From Centropus unirufus (taxonomy: Eukaryota > Chordata > Aves > Cuculiformes > Centropidae): DNA of 64,000 bases. The translations under genes were made by a program, and so were the position numbers. The stretch spans positions 328,013 to 392,012 of the forward strand of contig VYZI01000058.1 of assembly GCA_013397695.1 (NCBI GenBank). The letters run 5' to 3'. Shown here piece by piece: positions 1-12,256 of this stretch (position 1 is the first letter of the stretch; every line of letters begins with the position of its first letter). The notes under the pieces were generated by a model. That model was given only the letters and a program-made list of their open reading frames with translations. It had not been told where the DNA came from and did not search any database.

Positions 1-1347
1 AGCACTTTTGTAGCACAGTGTATAACTGTACAAAGTTTTTCTGTGCTGAAGAGGGCTTCAGTTTGAATAGCATAGTATTGAAGGGCAACAATACTCTGTT
101 GTGAGCAATGGCTAAGTGTAAACATATGTCCTGAAGTCTTTTTCATCCTATATGCAAGGTTTCAGCTCTATTCTCAGAATGGCCTCCGGGAACAAAATAG
201 GGTATAAAATGAAGGAACACTGAAAAGCAGGCTCGTCCATCAGATAACTTCTACTGAAAAATACCAAGCAAGCAAACATGCACTTTTAAGTATATAATAA
301 AAAACTAAAATCCACTGTTCATCAAATTTTGCCTTTTTTTGTTGTACTCTGTAATATATTCTGTAAATATTTCTGGTAAAATTTGATCATCACTGTACCT
401 GGTCAGTTACTATTCACTGAATAATTTATTCAAAGATTGATGGCAAAACAGATCAAATGAATTACGTGATGATTTTTTTTTTCAGTGTACTCAATGGGCT
501 GCAAAGCCTATTACAGACTTTAATTTATAATACCTACAGTTTTCTGTATAATAAATTAAGAAGCATCACAAATTGCAGAGCTACAATTTCATCAAAGGCT
601 TGTGGGGACCTCAAAAACCTCAAAAAGACAAGTCTCAAGCAGTTAGAAGAGACCCAGGAATTCCAAAATGGAGTGATAGCCCCATAACTAGAAGTGCACT
701 TGCATTTTAATTAGTTCTGCGATTCGGTGTAGCAGTAAATCTTCCTTCTTTTTCACCACCTTCACTTATCCCTCCTATTTTTGCTTCAGTCTCCGTCTAT
801 ACAATCACTTCTGTTCCTCCCAGTCCTGGCATTGCTTCCATCTAACTCTGACACCCCTTTCTCAGCAGTGCTCAAATGTTGTCAAACTCTAAGAAAAATG
901 TTCAAAGGCCTGCTGATAAAGCCAATGAGGCAATGATACACCTGCACACTACCAGCATTCAAAGTACTTGGAGACCATTCAGGGTGCGGATGCCTGGGTG
1001 ACTCTATTTTCTTGCCTCTTTCCATGTCCCTATTACATGCTGTGCACACTCTAGATTCCCACTGCAACTTACTCATGTGCTATACCGTTACAGGAAAGGG
1101 ACACAAAAGTTTCTCCCCACACGTCATACCGTCAATTGTTTTTCAGTAAACCAGACCGCTTTTACCTTTGCGTAATGAACATATGATTTAAGAAATTGAA
1201 GGTTGCTTATTTTTGGTTGTTGTTCAAAAAGATGATTTTCCACCTTCTTTAAAAAATATTAGGCTTCTGAATATCTGTCATTTTACCCCTAACTGCCCAG
1301 GAAACATTGCCAACCTCAGGTTTTGAGTGTATGCATTGTCAATGTGT
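1..1347. other. Unique non-coding DNA, no gene seen
   Basis: No coding sequence or recognisable repeat is visible. A pyrimidine-rich stretch at about 735-866 ends in a splice-acceptor-like arrangement (TCTAACTC branch-like motif, C/T run, AG at 864-865), but no open frame with a matching donor follows it. The open frames on both strands are under 80 codons, in keeping with chance. Confidence 0.6.
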
Positions 1348-1386
1348 TCACAGAATCATAAACAAGGATTGGAAAGGAAATCATGT
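1348..1386 (-). repeat. Possible CR1 LINE 3' tail fragment
   Basis: The + strand reads CACAGAATCATA followed by an AGGATTGGAAAGGA-like segment. That is the order seen when a CR1 3' UTR lies on the minus strand: the tail repeat first, then the GGTTGGAAGGGACC region. Only about 40 bases align by eye and the rest has decayed, so the match could be chance. No coding part is present. Confidence 0.35.
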
Positions 1387-3038
1387 TTCCTGAAGGATGT
1401 CAGCTCAAAAGGGTAACTTGGTTCCAGAATATAAAAAGAGTTCAAAAAGAGTTTTTAATACTATTCTATGGATGGTAAATCTGTGGCACAAAAATGAGAA
1501 GGAATATTCCAGGATTTTAGAAGTTGCACTTGGCACTGCCTAATTTTCCTCTTCTTGTCTCTTTCCCTTAGTGTTTAAACCCCTTGGTTGCTTCAGCCTC
1601 TCTTTTCTTGCAGGCTGAGACCAACCACGTTAAGAGTCAACACGAGGTCTCTTGCCCCAGGTACAGTGTCCCAGACATAGAAGACGTTTCTTCCCACACT
1701 TAAGAGTCACTTCAGTTTTCTCTCAAAAGAGAGGACTATCTAGAGGCCAGAACTTCCAGAAATGTTTAAGTCTGTTTAGAAAATGTGTTTTTGCACCAAG
1801 TTTAACCATTGACTGGACTACTGCAGATATTGTGGTTCCTTCCCATATTCAGTTGAGCTCATTTCCTAAACGTTGGCACACATTTAATGCTGTTAATTTG
1901 AGAATGTGTCACTTTGGGAAAAAAAAAATCATCTTATCTTTCTCTCCTTTGTAGCTTCCTGCTTAGGAGAATTACTCTTGTAATAAGCAGATTTTTAGCA
2001 GTACTCAAGCTCCTATCAGACTGTTGCAGACTTAGCACAACTCAGCTTACAGGTTAATAAAATTACTATATGTAATGAAGTTTACCTTCTCTTTCCTTCT
2101 TCAGTATTCCATTTTTGCTTGCAGTGCTGGATGTTTGAGAAGTGGCATTTTCCTCTTGCTTATTCTTAAGTGTTGTAGTTTGAGGTGAATTAAAGTCAGT
2201 TTTGTGACTCAGTTATTGTAACTAACTTAATTCTGTGATAACTAACTGTACGTTTTTGAGACCGTGTAGTCTAAAGTGATAACACAGGGCATTGGTATGC
2301 AAAAAGACCAATTCTTATACTTAACCAAGGCCACCTTCAATCTGTCAGAAAAGGAGCTGCACCTGCAAGGAGGGCTGATTAGAGTAGATGACTCTAATTT
2401 GACCAACAGAGTATTCCATCTCAACAAGTAAATATCCCAATATGTGTAAATATATCCCAAATATGTCATACTTGGTATAAACTTGAGAGATCATGAGGGT
2501 CTCCTTCTCTTCTGTGATGGCTGAAGTCCAGTGATAACCTGTCTGGTTGTTCCTGATCCCAAATCCATGTATTCCTGTATCCAGTTCCTGAGTGGAGCTC
2601 CCTCCTAACCTTGGACCCATTCCCTCATGTCTGCTCTGCAGCCTTTGTGGTGACTTATGATCATCGAGGGGCAGAGTGGGGTCACAATCTCATATCTTTG
2701 CATATATTTTATTACTTTCTAATTATCATTATTATTATTGTTGTTATAATTTCATTAAAGCTGTAGTTTTAGTTCCAAACCTATAAGTCTTTCCTCTCAT
2801 TTCCCTCTTCCTTTTCCCTGCAGGATGGGACTGGGCTGGGGAGGGATTTTGCAGGCTTGACTACGTGGTTTTAGTTGCCAAAATTTTCCCATGTGGGGGT
2901 CAACTGTGACATTAAGGAATAATAAATTTTTTTACAAAAACCTAAGCTCTGTCTAACTATTACCTATTGTAGCTAATGTGATAAAGATAAAAACAGTTTG
3001 GGATGATGAAGCTGTCTGAGTTTGATTGAGGGCAATGT
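1387..3038. other. Unique non-coding DNA, no gene seen
   Basis: Mostly AT-rich. The segment at about 2470-2640 is more GC-rich and holds two overlapping minus-strand frames of 75 and 91 codons, neither resembling a known protein. No repeat family was recognised. Confidence 0.55.
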
Positions 3039-3132
3039 TCTGTTCTAAGTTGGACCTACCTTAAGTGGTTTGAACCAGGTGACCTCTCAAGGTCTTTTCA
3101 AAACTGAGCTGCTCTATGAGTTTATGATTCTC
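3039..3132 (+). repeat. CR1 LINE 3' UTR fragment
   Basis: The sequence follows the end of a bird CR1 element: TGTTCTA, then a TTGGAC-like segment, then GACCTCTCAAGGTC (equivalent to GACCTCCAGAGGTC), and finally TCTATGAGTTTATGATTCT, a decayed form of the CR1 tail repeat. Only the non-coding 3' end is left, as expected of CR1, which is usually truncated at its 5' end. Divergence is high, so this is an old copy. No target-site duplication is visible, which is also usual for CR1. Confidence 0.65.
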
Positions 3133-6100
3133 TTTCCTGCTGAGAAAGTAGCTTTCTCTCAAAGACAGCACTCATCTTGAAGCTGGTTCCTGGAACTATA
3201 TAAATTCAATATTTTTTGTCACACATGAAGCTCCTGGGTACAGAAGCAGTCTACTTTGGAAATATATTAAAAACCTAATTAATTGTTTAAAGAATACAAA
3301 AGAATCTCTTGTACTGCCAGTACCAGAAAATATAAATAAGGTGCTTTGTGTTTGTGATATAAAAGAGTACACAAACAGTGCTTCATTTTCTGAAGAACAA
3401 GATCCAGTAAACTGAACAGTAGCAAAATTAACTGAAAGAACGGGAAGATGTATATGTCTGTCATAGGGCTCTGGCAGTATTGTATAATTTCCTCTATCTT
3501 ACCTTTTCTGTCACAGCAGGAAAGACTTTAGAGAAGAAAACTATAGCAGACTGATTTGCAAGCTCTAAGCAACAGCAGTTGGTCTTATTACTACAATACA
3601 CTCCAGGATCACTTTTCCCACCTTTAGTAATTTGCAGTGGTTGATATTTTGAAAAATAGTCAGAAGGAAGGGTGTTATACTTTGCAATATCAAAGTTCAT
3701 CAGCACCAGGCACAGTGAGAGTAGGTTCCAGCTGCAAATGTGTGAACTTTAGTTCTTCTGAAACTATTTTATCTTCTAACAGAGTTTTGTTCCCTTCATG
3801 TACCTTTGCTTATCTTTTTTAAGGCCCCTTTCCTGTCATATGAAATACAATTTAACAAACTGAATGGCAATAGGCATTGAATCCTAAGGCTCTTCCACCC
3901 AGAAAGACAAAAAAAAATAAAACATTCAGCCTCAAAGCCCTTAAACTGCCATAAAAAGATTTTGACTGTGTCAGATGTCTCTTTTCTATTGTACTTTTAA
4001 AATAGTATTTTCTTAAAAGGGTAAGAAACCTCTCAGGCATTTTAACCTTCTTGCCAAGGTAATGTCTATTTCCATTCCCAGGTGCTCTGAGTGAAATAGT
4101 ATGTGCCATCCAGCAGTGGATGGGACACTTGAGAGAAGGCCAGGATTATAGAGCCTTCTGTCCTGTAAACCTTCAACGTAGCTTCTGGACAGGAAATCCT
4201 GCCTGACTTGTCTGAACATCCAGAGCTACATGGCAGGGGGTGGATCACTATCTCTCGACAAAAACAAGGGAGCTCCGGTGTCATGAGGCATGGCTATTTT
4301 ACCATTAAATCATGTTCATAAATCATATTAATAACATTTTCAGAGGACAAAAGCCCTGAACAAAATGAAATCCCCGCAAAAGCCTACCTCAAACTATTTA
4401 AACCTTAGCAGCATTTCAGCTGTTGAAGAGTTCAGGAAAAAAAAGAGCTATATTTACCAATAAGGCTATGCAGTTGCAAATAAATCAAGACACACTGATA
4501 AATTAAGACTATCAAGTATCTCTGACTAGGATAGACTCCTAGGGAACTCCATTTCAAGACCGGTCTTGCCAATCATCCATATTATGAACTCACAAACTTG
4601 TGTCAAGATTCCAAGACCAGAGAGCTCTTAAGAGGCAGAACAAAAGTTTCTCTAAACTCTTTAAAAAGAACTTTAACTTTCACTGAGCAGTACAATAAAA
4701 TCCAGGCAAGGCAGGTCTAAATGTGTTGACTGCTACAAACAGCAGATTCTAGACTGTTCCTAAACACAGTGCAAACTTTTTCAGGCTGACAGCAGGCAAA
4801 GGCTGAAAGCACTTGACCATGGGGTCCTTAAGCTCAGGCTGTTTCTTGGAAGCTTAGCCACAGATAAGGGATAGAAAACATTACAGCTTTGAAAAAAAGG
4901 GCAATGTCTTCAGAGACAAGATAAGAAAGGAGCTATTGGACCATGAATGCAGACATCAAAGAAATTACTCGTAGGGATTATTACTTTGAAGTTCATTGTC
5001 ACAAGCTGTAACCTGGTCCAACCACATTCAACCATGGTCACAGCTGATTCCTCAGAGGAGTCTAGTGGGAGCAGACTGCAGTAAAACTATATGACTGTGA
5101 TACCCTGTGAGTGAAAGGCCAAAGAGGGAGCAAAAAGGTGGAGCAAAAACGTAACATTTACATAAACACTAAATTAGAAAAAAATGGTAAATATTAGGCC
5201 AGATCCAGACAAAAGAAGTCAAACTGTAATTTAGTAGATTTGTGGTTGAGAACTCTGCATATTATCCTATTAATGGTAAACTGGGGTGAAAATGGATCTT
5301 GTACATAGTAATGAAGACAAAGTTTAGCCTGCAGAGTTAAATGGGAAAGCCTGTCATTTCATGTTAGTGTAGGCAGAAATCAAGAGGAACAAAGGATGGA
5401 TAGACAAAATGATAGCATTGGCAGACAAAAGCTATGGCAAGCTGTTCACCAGAAATCCAATCTCTGCTGAGCAAACTTGTCATCAGCGTGCTCTGAAAAG
5501 ATCACAAATTCCCTGCCTTTCACCTATCGGATGGGATGAAAAGACATGCTGGTCAGCCGCCAGCATGTGATTTGAGTGCTTTATATGAGTGTGATAGTAA
5601 TTCAGCCAGGGAGGCAAGGAGTTTATGTGTATCAAAAAGAGAGTCTTTATGTTTTCCCTAAAGACTTCTCAGTTGACCCTAACTAATGTATTCTTACTGG
5701 ATTTGTACCCCTGGAAACCTTTCTTTGAAGAAAGTTTGCTCACTAGAGCAAACTGTCCAGAGCATAACAGATTTGAAAGAAACTCAGTGAAGGAAAAAAA
5801 GGCAGCCATTGCTGACCAATGGCAATTCACAAAAAGTTCTCTAAAGCCTTATAACAACATGTCATTTTAGCACAGTGGTACACACAACACATGGGCCAAC
5901 GCTGACCATCTCATCCAGGACTTCCTGGAGAACAGGGATGGTTTTGCTGCACGTTCGGTTGGATTTTCCTGTTCTTCCTCAGAAGATGTGTGGTATGGAC
6001 TGGGAAAACGGGCAAGGGAGACAAAAAGTGGCACACGCACACACCGCCTCTTACTAGTGCCTGAGGATGGAAGGAAGACCTTCTGAAGAGGCTAGGAGGG

Positions 6101-8423
6101 ACCTGGGATTAAATGTCTGATGTTTGAAAGCACTTCATGTGCTTTCCTGAGGGTGTGGAAAGGAGTTGCAGTCTGACTTCGATTTTTGCTTTGAACTTTT
6201 TCTGACACCTCAGCATGAACTGGAAATAGTGAAGCTCTGATGTTTTTGCACAAAGAGGAAGAATCACCTCCCACCCCATGCCACAGTTTTACTCATTTTG
6301 TGCACAAAGCCACGGACTAAATTTCTGTAAAACTGGGTCTGGTATATCTACACATTTCTTAAAGCCCGCAGATCACATGGAGCAAAACCCACTGAGAATT
6401 GTTCTTCAGGGGCACTATTTTCTATTGTTCTGACTTTGTAAGCAACCGTCTGCAGAGTGACAACTGCAGACTTTTCCTGGCACATTGAAAAGAAAAGGGT
6501 ACCTCACAAAATTACCATACTTTCCACTACATTGTATACTTTGTCTTGGAACCAGTTCCTACCTATTCTCTATTTTGTGTAGACAGATACATCTGTACAA
6601 ACAGTGTTTAACCACTCACTTGTCTGCCTGTGCAGAATTTTGCATCCCTTAAACATGGTTGTGAATGTTCCCCTGGCAATGTGACAGAATTCACATCCCT
6701 TGGAACAACTCTGTTTTTACTCTTCCTCCACCTGCCTCTTCCCAGTTACCTGCAGTGCAAGGCTAGATGAAATAATAAAACAGCACGGCAAAATAAATCT
6801 GCTGTTCAAGAGACAAAATAGCTAAACATGGGGTTTGAGTTAATATAGCACGACTTACGCTAAACAATTAATTTGCTTATTCCTCTTATGTTATTATCCT
6901 TATCTGAGTGTATGAACAGATTGTGTAAGTTATTAAATGTTATTTTACTTCCAAACTTCATGCCTCGTTCTTACACTCATACTTATGTCCTGTATTTACC
7001 TGACCTATTATTTTAAAGTGAGAAACATATTAATATTAAATTTCCAGACATAAATTAGGCTTATGTTCTTTACATTGACATTTGAAATGAGTTATTTGGT
7101 CTACACTGACAACTGTGTAGGGGAGAGATAAGGCAACAGCGTAGTATTGATGCAAAAAATAAGCATAATAATCTTCTTAAAATCCATTTCAGATAAAGAG
7201 AGAAGATAGCAACTCAGCCTCCTGGAGATCATGCTTTAGGTATCTGTCTTCCCTGAAGTGATGTTTGGAAGCTATAATCTCTCTTTGTTTTCCAGTCCAA
7301 GAGGTATGTATAATAAGTTAGAAGTCAGCAAACAGAAAAACACCATTCCAGAAAACTCTAAATACATGTAAATATATGCATGCACACCAGCACGGCTTTG
7401 AATTTGTTTAAATACTCAAATATTGGAAGAATTCTGTGTATGTCTTCATGGTGTCTCTCAATAAGAAAGGTATATTGTGACTTTATAATTACAGGTTTCA
7501 GGTTAGTTAGATATCCCTTGCAACTTTACATGACATTCAAGTAATTCACTGGCCTTTCAGCTGTTAAACTCAGTTTTTATTCTTGAATTAAATGTGCTAG
7601 GTAAAAAATATCACTGTAATTTTTATTAAAAAAGATTTTTTTAACCTCATATGATCATTATGGTGATAATTTTACCAGACCTGTGAGCTGTCACATCTCT
7701 TGCATGAAGTAGATATGGCTCATGTTCAAAGCTGTTTCTGAGTCTGGCACTCCTTTTAGTCTGATTTCCTAGGGAAATGTGTACATGTTCCTTCAGGTAC
7801 CTGTTACCACAGCCTTTCTTTTAAATCCATTAGTCAATTTCAATGAAATCTCCCAGAGGCAGGTAGATATCTCCCACATGGTGACTCCCTGCAAGCAGAT
7901 GAAGATGAAGGGCTTCTTAGAGGAAATACAGCTGCTGTTCTCACTGTGGGAAGGAACAGGAGCAATCACTGCTTCTCCAGGCTACCCAGCTGGGCCTATG
8001 GCAGCCTGACCCCATATCCAGGACTGCTTGGAGGCACACAACAGATACATAACAACAGCTAGTGGGCAGCAGAGCTAGACGAGGAATGTGGAATAAATTT
8101 AGGGTAGTAAAGGGGAAGGTGTCAGAGATGTAAAGGGCCCCATGAAGAGAAACTTAGAAAGAGTGTAAGAAGGGATGCATGAGGCATAGGAGAGCAAAAG
8201 GAAAGAGCACTACTGTAGTGCTCAGCTCTTCCAGGTTTTCTTCTTGTTGAATAACATTTCCTCCCCTTCTTCTCACTGCCAGACCACTTCCAGGAGGACT
8301 TTCTTAAAGCTATTTGAGTTGTTGCCCATCTAAGATCTGCGATTTTTCTCTTGTTCTGACAGAACCCAGTCATTTCTCTTCTCCTATTACAGAGGAGAAC
8401 ACACTGTGTGTTCTCAAAGCACG
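3133..8423. other. Unique AT-rich non-coding DNA, no gene seen
   Basis: No gene, RNA gene or recognisable transposon was found. The longest open frames are about 85 codons and do not resemble known proteins. The part at about 6840-7080 has many ATTA/TAAT words and could be conserved non-coding DNA, but sequence alone cannot show that. The part at 7900-8380 is richer in GC and purines without forming a clear repeat. Confidence 0.55.
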
Positions 8424-8441
8424 TTTCTTTCTTTCTTTCTT
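8424..8441. repeat. (TTTC)n microsatellite
   Basis: About four and a half tandem copies of TTTC, a pyrimidine-rich simple repeat. It is short, and no neighbouring transposon tail explains it. Confidence 0.85.
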
Positions 8442-10619
8442 ACGTATTTTGTTTCCCTTCATTTGAAATGAATCATTCAATCTGTGTCTCTTGTCCTGTT
8501 AGGTTGCACCACTTTGATACTGCTTGATGCGGTGGAGAGGGGAAGAGGCATTGAGATGTGACATTCACTTAATCTTGAGTATTACTTGTCTCTACCAGAG
8601 TGCAGTGAGACAAAATCTCAGAAATGCCCAGTGTAAAAGATAGTCATTACTTTGTAAATGCTTATACAAATGTGTTGGAAGATTAAATTTGGGATAAAGC
8701 TTTTCAGTCTCCATACAAGTTTTCTGTTTTAGAGGTGAGTTAGTCAGAGCACACTGAGAGATTGGTGGGGATGATGCAAATTTACAAGTTAGAAGTGACT
8801 GACGTAACACATAATACATGAGAACACACAACAGGTGAGAAGAGGTTCCCATAATTTACAATACTTTCGTAGGGATGAGAGTATAATTCCAGTTTCATTT
8901 ACTGGGAAGTACTCTTGTAGGGAGTTTTCCTTCAGTGTTACTTGTTTTATTGAATGAGACAGAAGGTATTTCTCATCTTAAGAGAATATTGGGTTTATGG
9001 GTTTGTGGACAAAGGTAATTTTCTCATTAAGTGTCAAAATCCCAGGTAGGCAACAACACTTAGTATCACCATTCTATGATGTCTGAGAAGTTGTCTTGTA
9101 AAAACTGGAGGACAAAGTTAAATGGATACACACATATGAAAGCATAAAACCTGACATTCTCTATTTAAACAGAAATGTGTGGCAGTTCAAAGTGTGGGAG
9201 GAACACAAGGCTCTGTAGTAGTTTAAGTAGGTTTGTACTCTGAAAGTTGTTTGAAAGTCACATGTAGTATTTACTATGTTACTTAATTTACAATATATTC
9301 TCTGCACATTAATTCTTTTCTGAGAACTATGAATGAGTTTCCTTCTGACACTGACTTAAAACTATTAAGACCCTATTAGCAATTGTTACATATAACAGTC
9401 TTGAGGTTTAATATTGAATAATTTTTAAAAGTAATGAAATTTAGGAAGGCTGGACAGTGTTTCAACAAGCAGATACACTGAGAGAGAAATGAAAGAATTA
9501 TGCACAGCGGTAAGTTGGTAAGTTTTTACCTCTATTTAACATCATGCCTACACTTTGTTATTCCAGGCCTTTATGTTCCCTTGTAAGTTTTCATAGAATA
9601 CTCAATTTTCTCCCTGGGAAAGTACCAGCACTCTGGTATCTTCTCAGGCATGCCTTTACTTGTAGAAGGGGTCTATTAATCAAACGGTAAAAAAAATACC
9701 ATATGACAGAGCTGACATGATCCAACCAGAGAAACTGGAATATAAAACACTTGAAGAAGTACTTTCTACAGTCTGGTTCAGATATGTTTGGAAAAAGTTC
9801 ATCATCCACCAAATAATGAAAGCCATGATCAGTTCCCAGACAATTCTCCAACAGAAAAAGGGTAAAATCTGACAAATTAATTGCTCATGAAGGCCATTTT
9901 GATGGGCTATAATTATGAGTAAAATCCCATAGCCTTCTGCCTCCTGATTGCATAATATTCCCAAAAGAGGATAGAAGATAGAAGATGGAAGAGGGTAGAA
10001 AGGAGATTAAGTTCTTGCAGTCAGTAGGAAATGTTGTATTGATTCTAAGTTGTTGCTAGGTAAATAATTAAACCATGATTTTCCCTTTGATTTTATTTGT
10101 CTGCTCTGTGTAAAGGCTACTTAGAAGCATCAGTGAAAAATTAATTAATATATTTCTAAACACTGCTCAAATAATGGAAATCTATAAAGATGAAATTACT
10201 GTAGTGGTTTCAAACCACTCATTAATGATCCATCTCAGCTTCAGAAAATCTCTCTGATGTCTAATGCTCCTGACAGATGAGACCATAATTTTTTTTTATG
10301 CCTACATTGTATTTTCTGTAATAAATACATATCTTTGAATGGAAGATGTAATTTAATCACCCAGATTTATATGCTGTGTTTCACCAAGGCTATACACTCA
10401 CGTAACCTGTTCTTGATGTCCCACTACCCTGGCATGCTTCTTGCCTGTGTAGATCAAAAATATTAGCTGGCCATGTACACAGCATCAAGGGACGGGCAAT
10501 GCTGAACAAGCTGAATCAGCATACAATGGTTACCAGTGAGGTCCGCTGAACCCTTTCCTTTTCCTCAGTAAAACTTAGCTGCAGTATGACGTACCTACAA
10601 ACTGAAAGAAAACGACAAA
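8442..10619. other. Unique non-coding DNA, no gene seen
   Basis: Two overlapping minus-strand frames of 94 codons each lie at 9591-9964. Their products are rich in F, I, L and W and resemble no known family. Overlap of two open frames in AT-rich DNA fits chance. No repeats recognised. Confidence 0.55.
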
Positions 10620-10760
10620 CAGCAGGGAAGGTCTGAATAATGAAGCCTCTGAGTAATTAGCATGGTAATACCTGAGACATATTTGTACGCACCACATCCA
10701 TGCTAATTGCCCATTTACCAGGCTAATTTAACATCAGTTATTTCTGGGTTCACTCCACCA
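10620..10760. promoter_or_regulatory. Candidate conserved non-coding (enhancer-like) block
   Basis: The block is dense in homeodomain-core words (TAATTA, GCTAATT, GTAATA, TTTAAC) and contains an exact 11-bp inverted repeat at 10655-10665 and 10698-10708, separated by 32 bases. Each arm includes an ATGCTAAT-type word (10656-10663 on the minus strand, 10700-10707 on the plus strand), which resembles the POU/octamer site ATGCAAAT. What is seen is the symmetry and the motif content. Regulatory function is inference and conservation was not tested. Confidence 0.3.
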
Positions 10761-11907
10761 TCAGTATATTTCTCCTGTTACTAAGCTACTGTAATTTCAG
10801 CATCAACTGTGTTTTGACTTACATACACATTGTAACCCTTCAATATCCACAGGGGACCACGGTTTGCTCCAAGCTTTTCAGCTTAAATATCTTTTATATA
10901 AATGCTGGGAGATTTGCATTTCAGATCCCAACATACCCATTTCAGACCTGCTTCTTTCAAAGACACCCTATACAGAAACCTCTAATCACCATGTGGTTGC
11001 CCAGTGCAGTTTTGACAGTTTTCTACAGACTTCTACTATTAAATTTCCTCCAAAGTTCAATCATTCACAAAGGTCTCCCGGTTGCTAAAGTGATTAGCTT
11101 CCTTTGCGCATCTGAATGGATGTGGTAAATAAGAATTAGAAAGCATAAATTATATTGTGCAGTGTGGAATAACACTTCATCTGCAAGGAGATTTCAACTA
11201 ATTGAAGCCAAACTAATTGATCTGGTATGTCCTTTCCATTTTTAATGTGTTTGGTTCTGTAATATTTATAAATATTGATATTTTTCTTCATCATCTACTA
11301 ATAGGACTGAAAAAAAAAGATACAGTGTTGGTCTTATTGAAAAGATTTTTTAGGATATTGGATTTAATTTTTACTTTATAGGGGATATAAATTGTACTCT
11401 CCATATTTATGAAAGCAAATGAGAAATTTGCAATGATTTTGATGCCAAAACATCCTTTTATTTCAGGCTGTGAATGGAAATCTCAATTATCCTGAAAACC
11501 TAGAAACTAGAAGAGGCTTGTGGATTTCTTTGTAGTTCTCTGAGGGAAAAATAACTTACTGACCAATGTGCCAACTGAATGGACTCAAAGGTCATCATAG
11601 CTTCTCTGGGGATTTCAGGGCATTAGCAAACGTATAATGCTCCGATGTGGTGTAAATAGAATAGGTTATAATCAGTAACTACTGAGAAGTATCACACATA
11701 TAAGGTCCAACATAAAAAATGCCTAAGACTAACTCTATAGCTTGGGAAAGAAGAATGGCAGAGGAGAGATTAAGAGAGGGTTATAGAACATGTTCTAACT
11801 TGTCACAGTGAGAAAAGGCTTAACTTCATCGCCTCAGTACAAGTGGACAAGTGTTCCAATATAGATGATTTTTCACTCTTAGTTGGAAACTGTTGGTGTG
11901 CAAGAGT

Positions 11908-12189
11908 GAACAGTGAGTTGTCATCGAGTTTCCTGTGAAACTGAAGAAATCCTCAATGGAAACTTTTCAATTATTGACCGAGGCTTATGGTGAAAAAATT
12001 TCAGAGATCAAGTTGGTACTGAAAAAAACCCCATTTTTTTATTCGGTAGAAGATGTGAAAGCAAAAATTATGGAGATTCTCAATAGGCTTTCAGAAAATT
12101 ATCTGCAGCATTGCTTTGAACATTGGCAAAATCATAGGTAGATGTGCACCAACTCATAAGGGATCTATTTTGAAGGTGATCATAGTTGA
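11908..12189 (+). pseudogene. Mariner transposase remnant (N- and C-terminal ends joined)
   Basis: One reading frame runs from 11908 to the terminal TGA at 12187-12189. It is broken by TGA at 11914-11916 (probably once CGA), TAG at 12139-12141 and TAA at 12157-12159. After the first stop the product reads VVIEF..VKLKKSSMETFQLLTEAYGE, which is the first helix-turn-helix start of mariner transposases (family pattern: EQR-VIKF-KL-KS--ET---L--AYG). It then passes directly to IKLVLKK..F.SVEDVKAKIMEIL and LQHCFEHWQN, and past the stops to GIYFEGDHS. These match the family's C-terminal end (SVEEVK..., CF--WK, YFEGD). The second DNA-binding motif and the whole DDD catalytic core (over 200 residues) are missing. 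The in-frame join suggests one internal deletion. The protein is non-functional. The family is clear by eye; the exact subfamily is not. Confidence 0.8.
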
Positions 12190-12236
12190 TTTTCTTAATT
12201 TGTTAAATAAAACAAGTTACAAGCACTTTGGTTTTT

Positions 12237-12250
12237 TGTGTGTGTGTGTG
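12237..12250. repeat. (TG)7 microsatellite
   Basis: Seven TG units lie at the proposed 3' end of the mariner remnant. They may have grown from a GTGTGTGAC-like terminal inverted repeat rather than arising independently. Confidence 0.8.
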
Positions 12251-12256
12251 ACTTCG

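Larger units (their letters stand above)
11798..12256 (+). mobile_element. Internally deleted mariner DNA transposon
   Basis: A DNA transposon of the Tc1/mariner superfamily, recognised from the residual transposase at 11908-12189 (separate entry). The proposed ends are tentative. At the 5' side TA (11796-11797) is followed by a GTCACA-containing segment. At the 3' side, the reverse complement just inside TA (12257-12258) gives a GTCACACAC-containing segment. These could be the decayed terminal inverted repeats next to the TA target duplication. The transposase termination region runs into an AATAAA at about 12206-12211, as in many mariners. At roughly 460 bp against about 1.3 kb for a full element, most of the interior is missing. 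The copy cannot be autonomous. Confidence 0.7.

Noticed and set aside
842..866. Splice-acceptor-like module (branch-like CTAAC, pyrimidine run, CAG)
   Set aside because: No open frame or donor follows at a sensible distance. Single decoy splice sites are common in vertebrate DNA.
9591..9964. Two overlapping minus-strand frames of 94 codons
   Set aside because: Different frames of the same AT-rich stretch; neither resembles a protein family.
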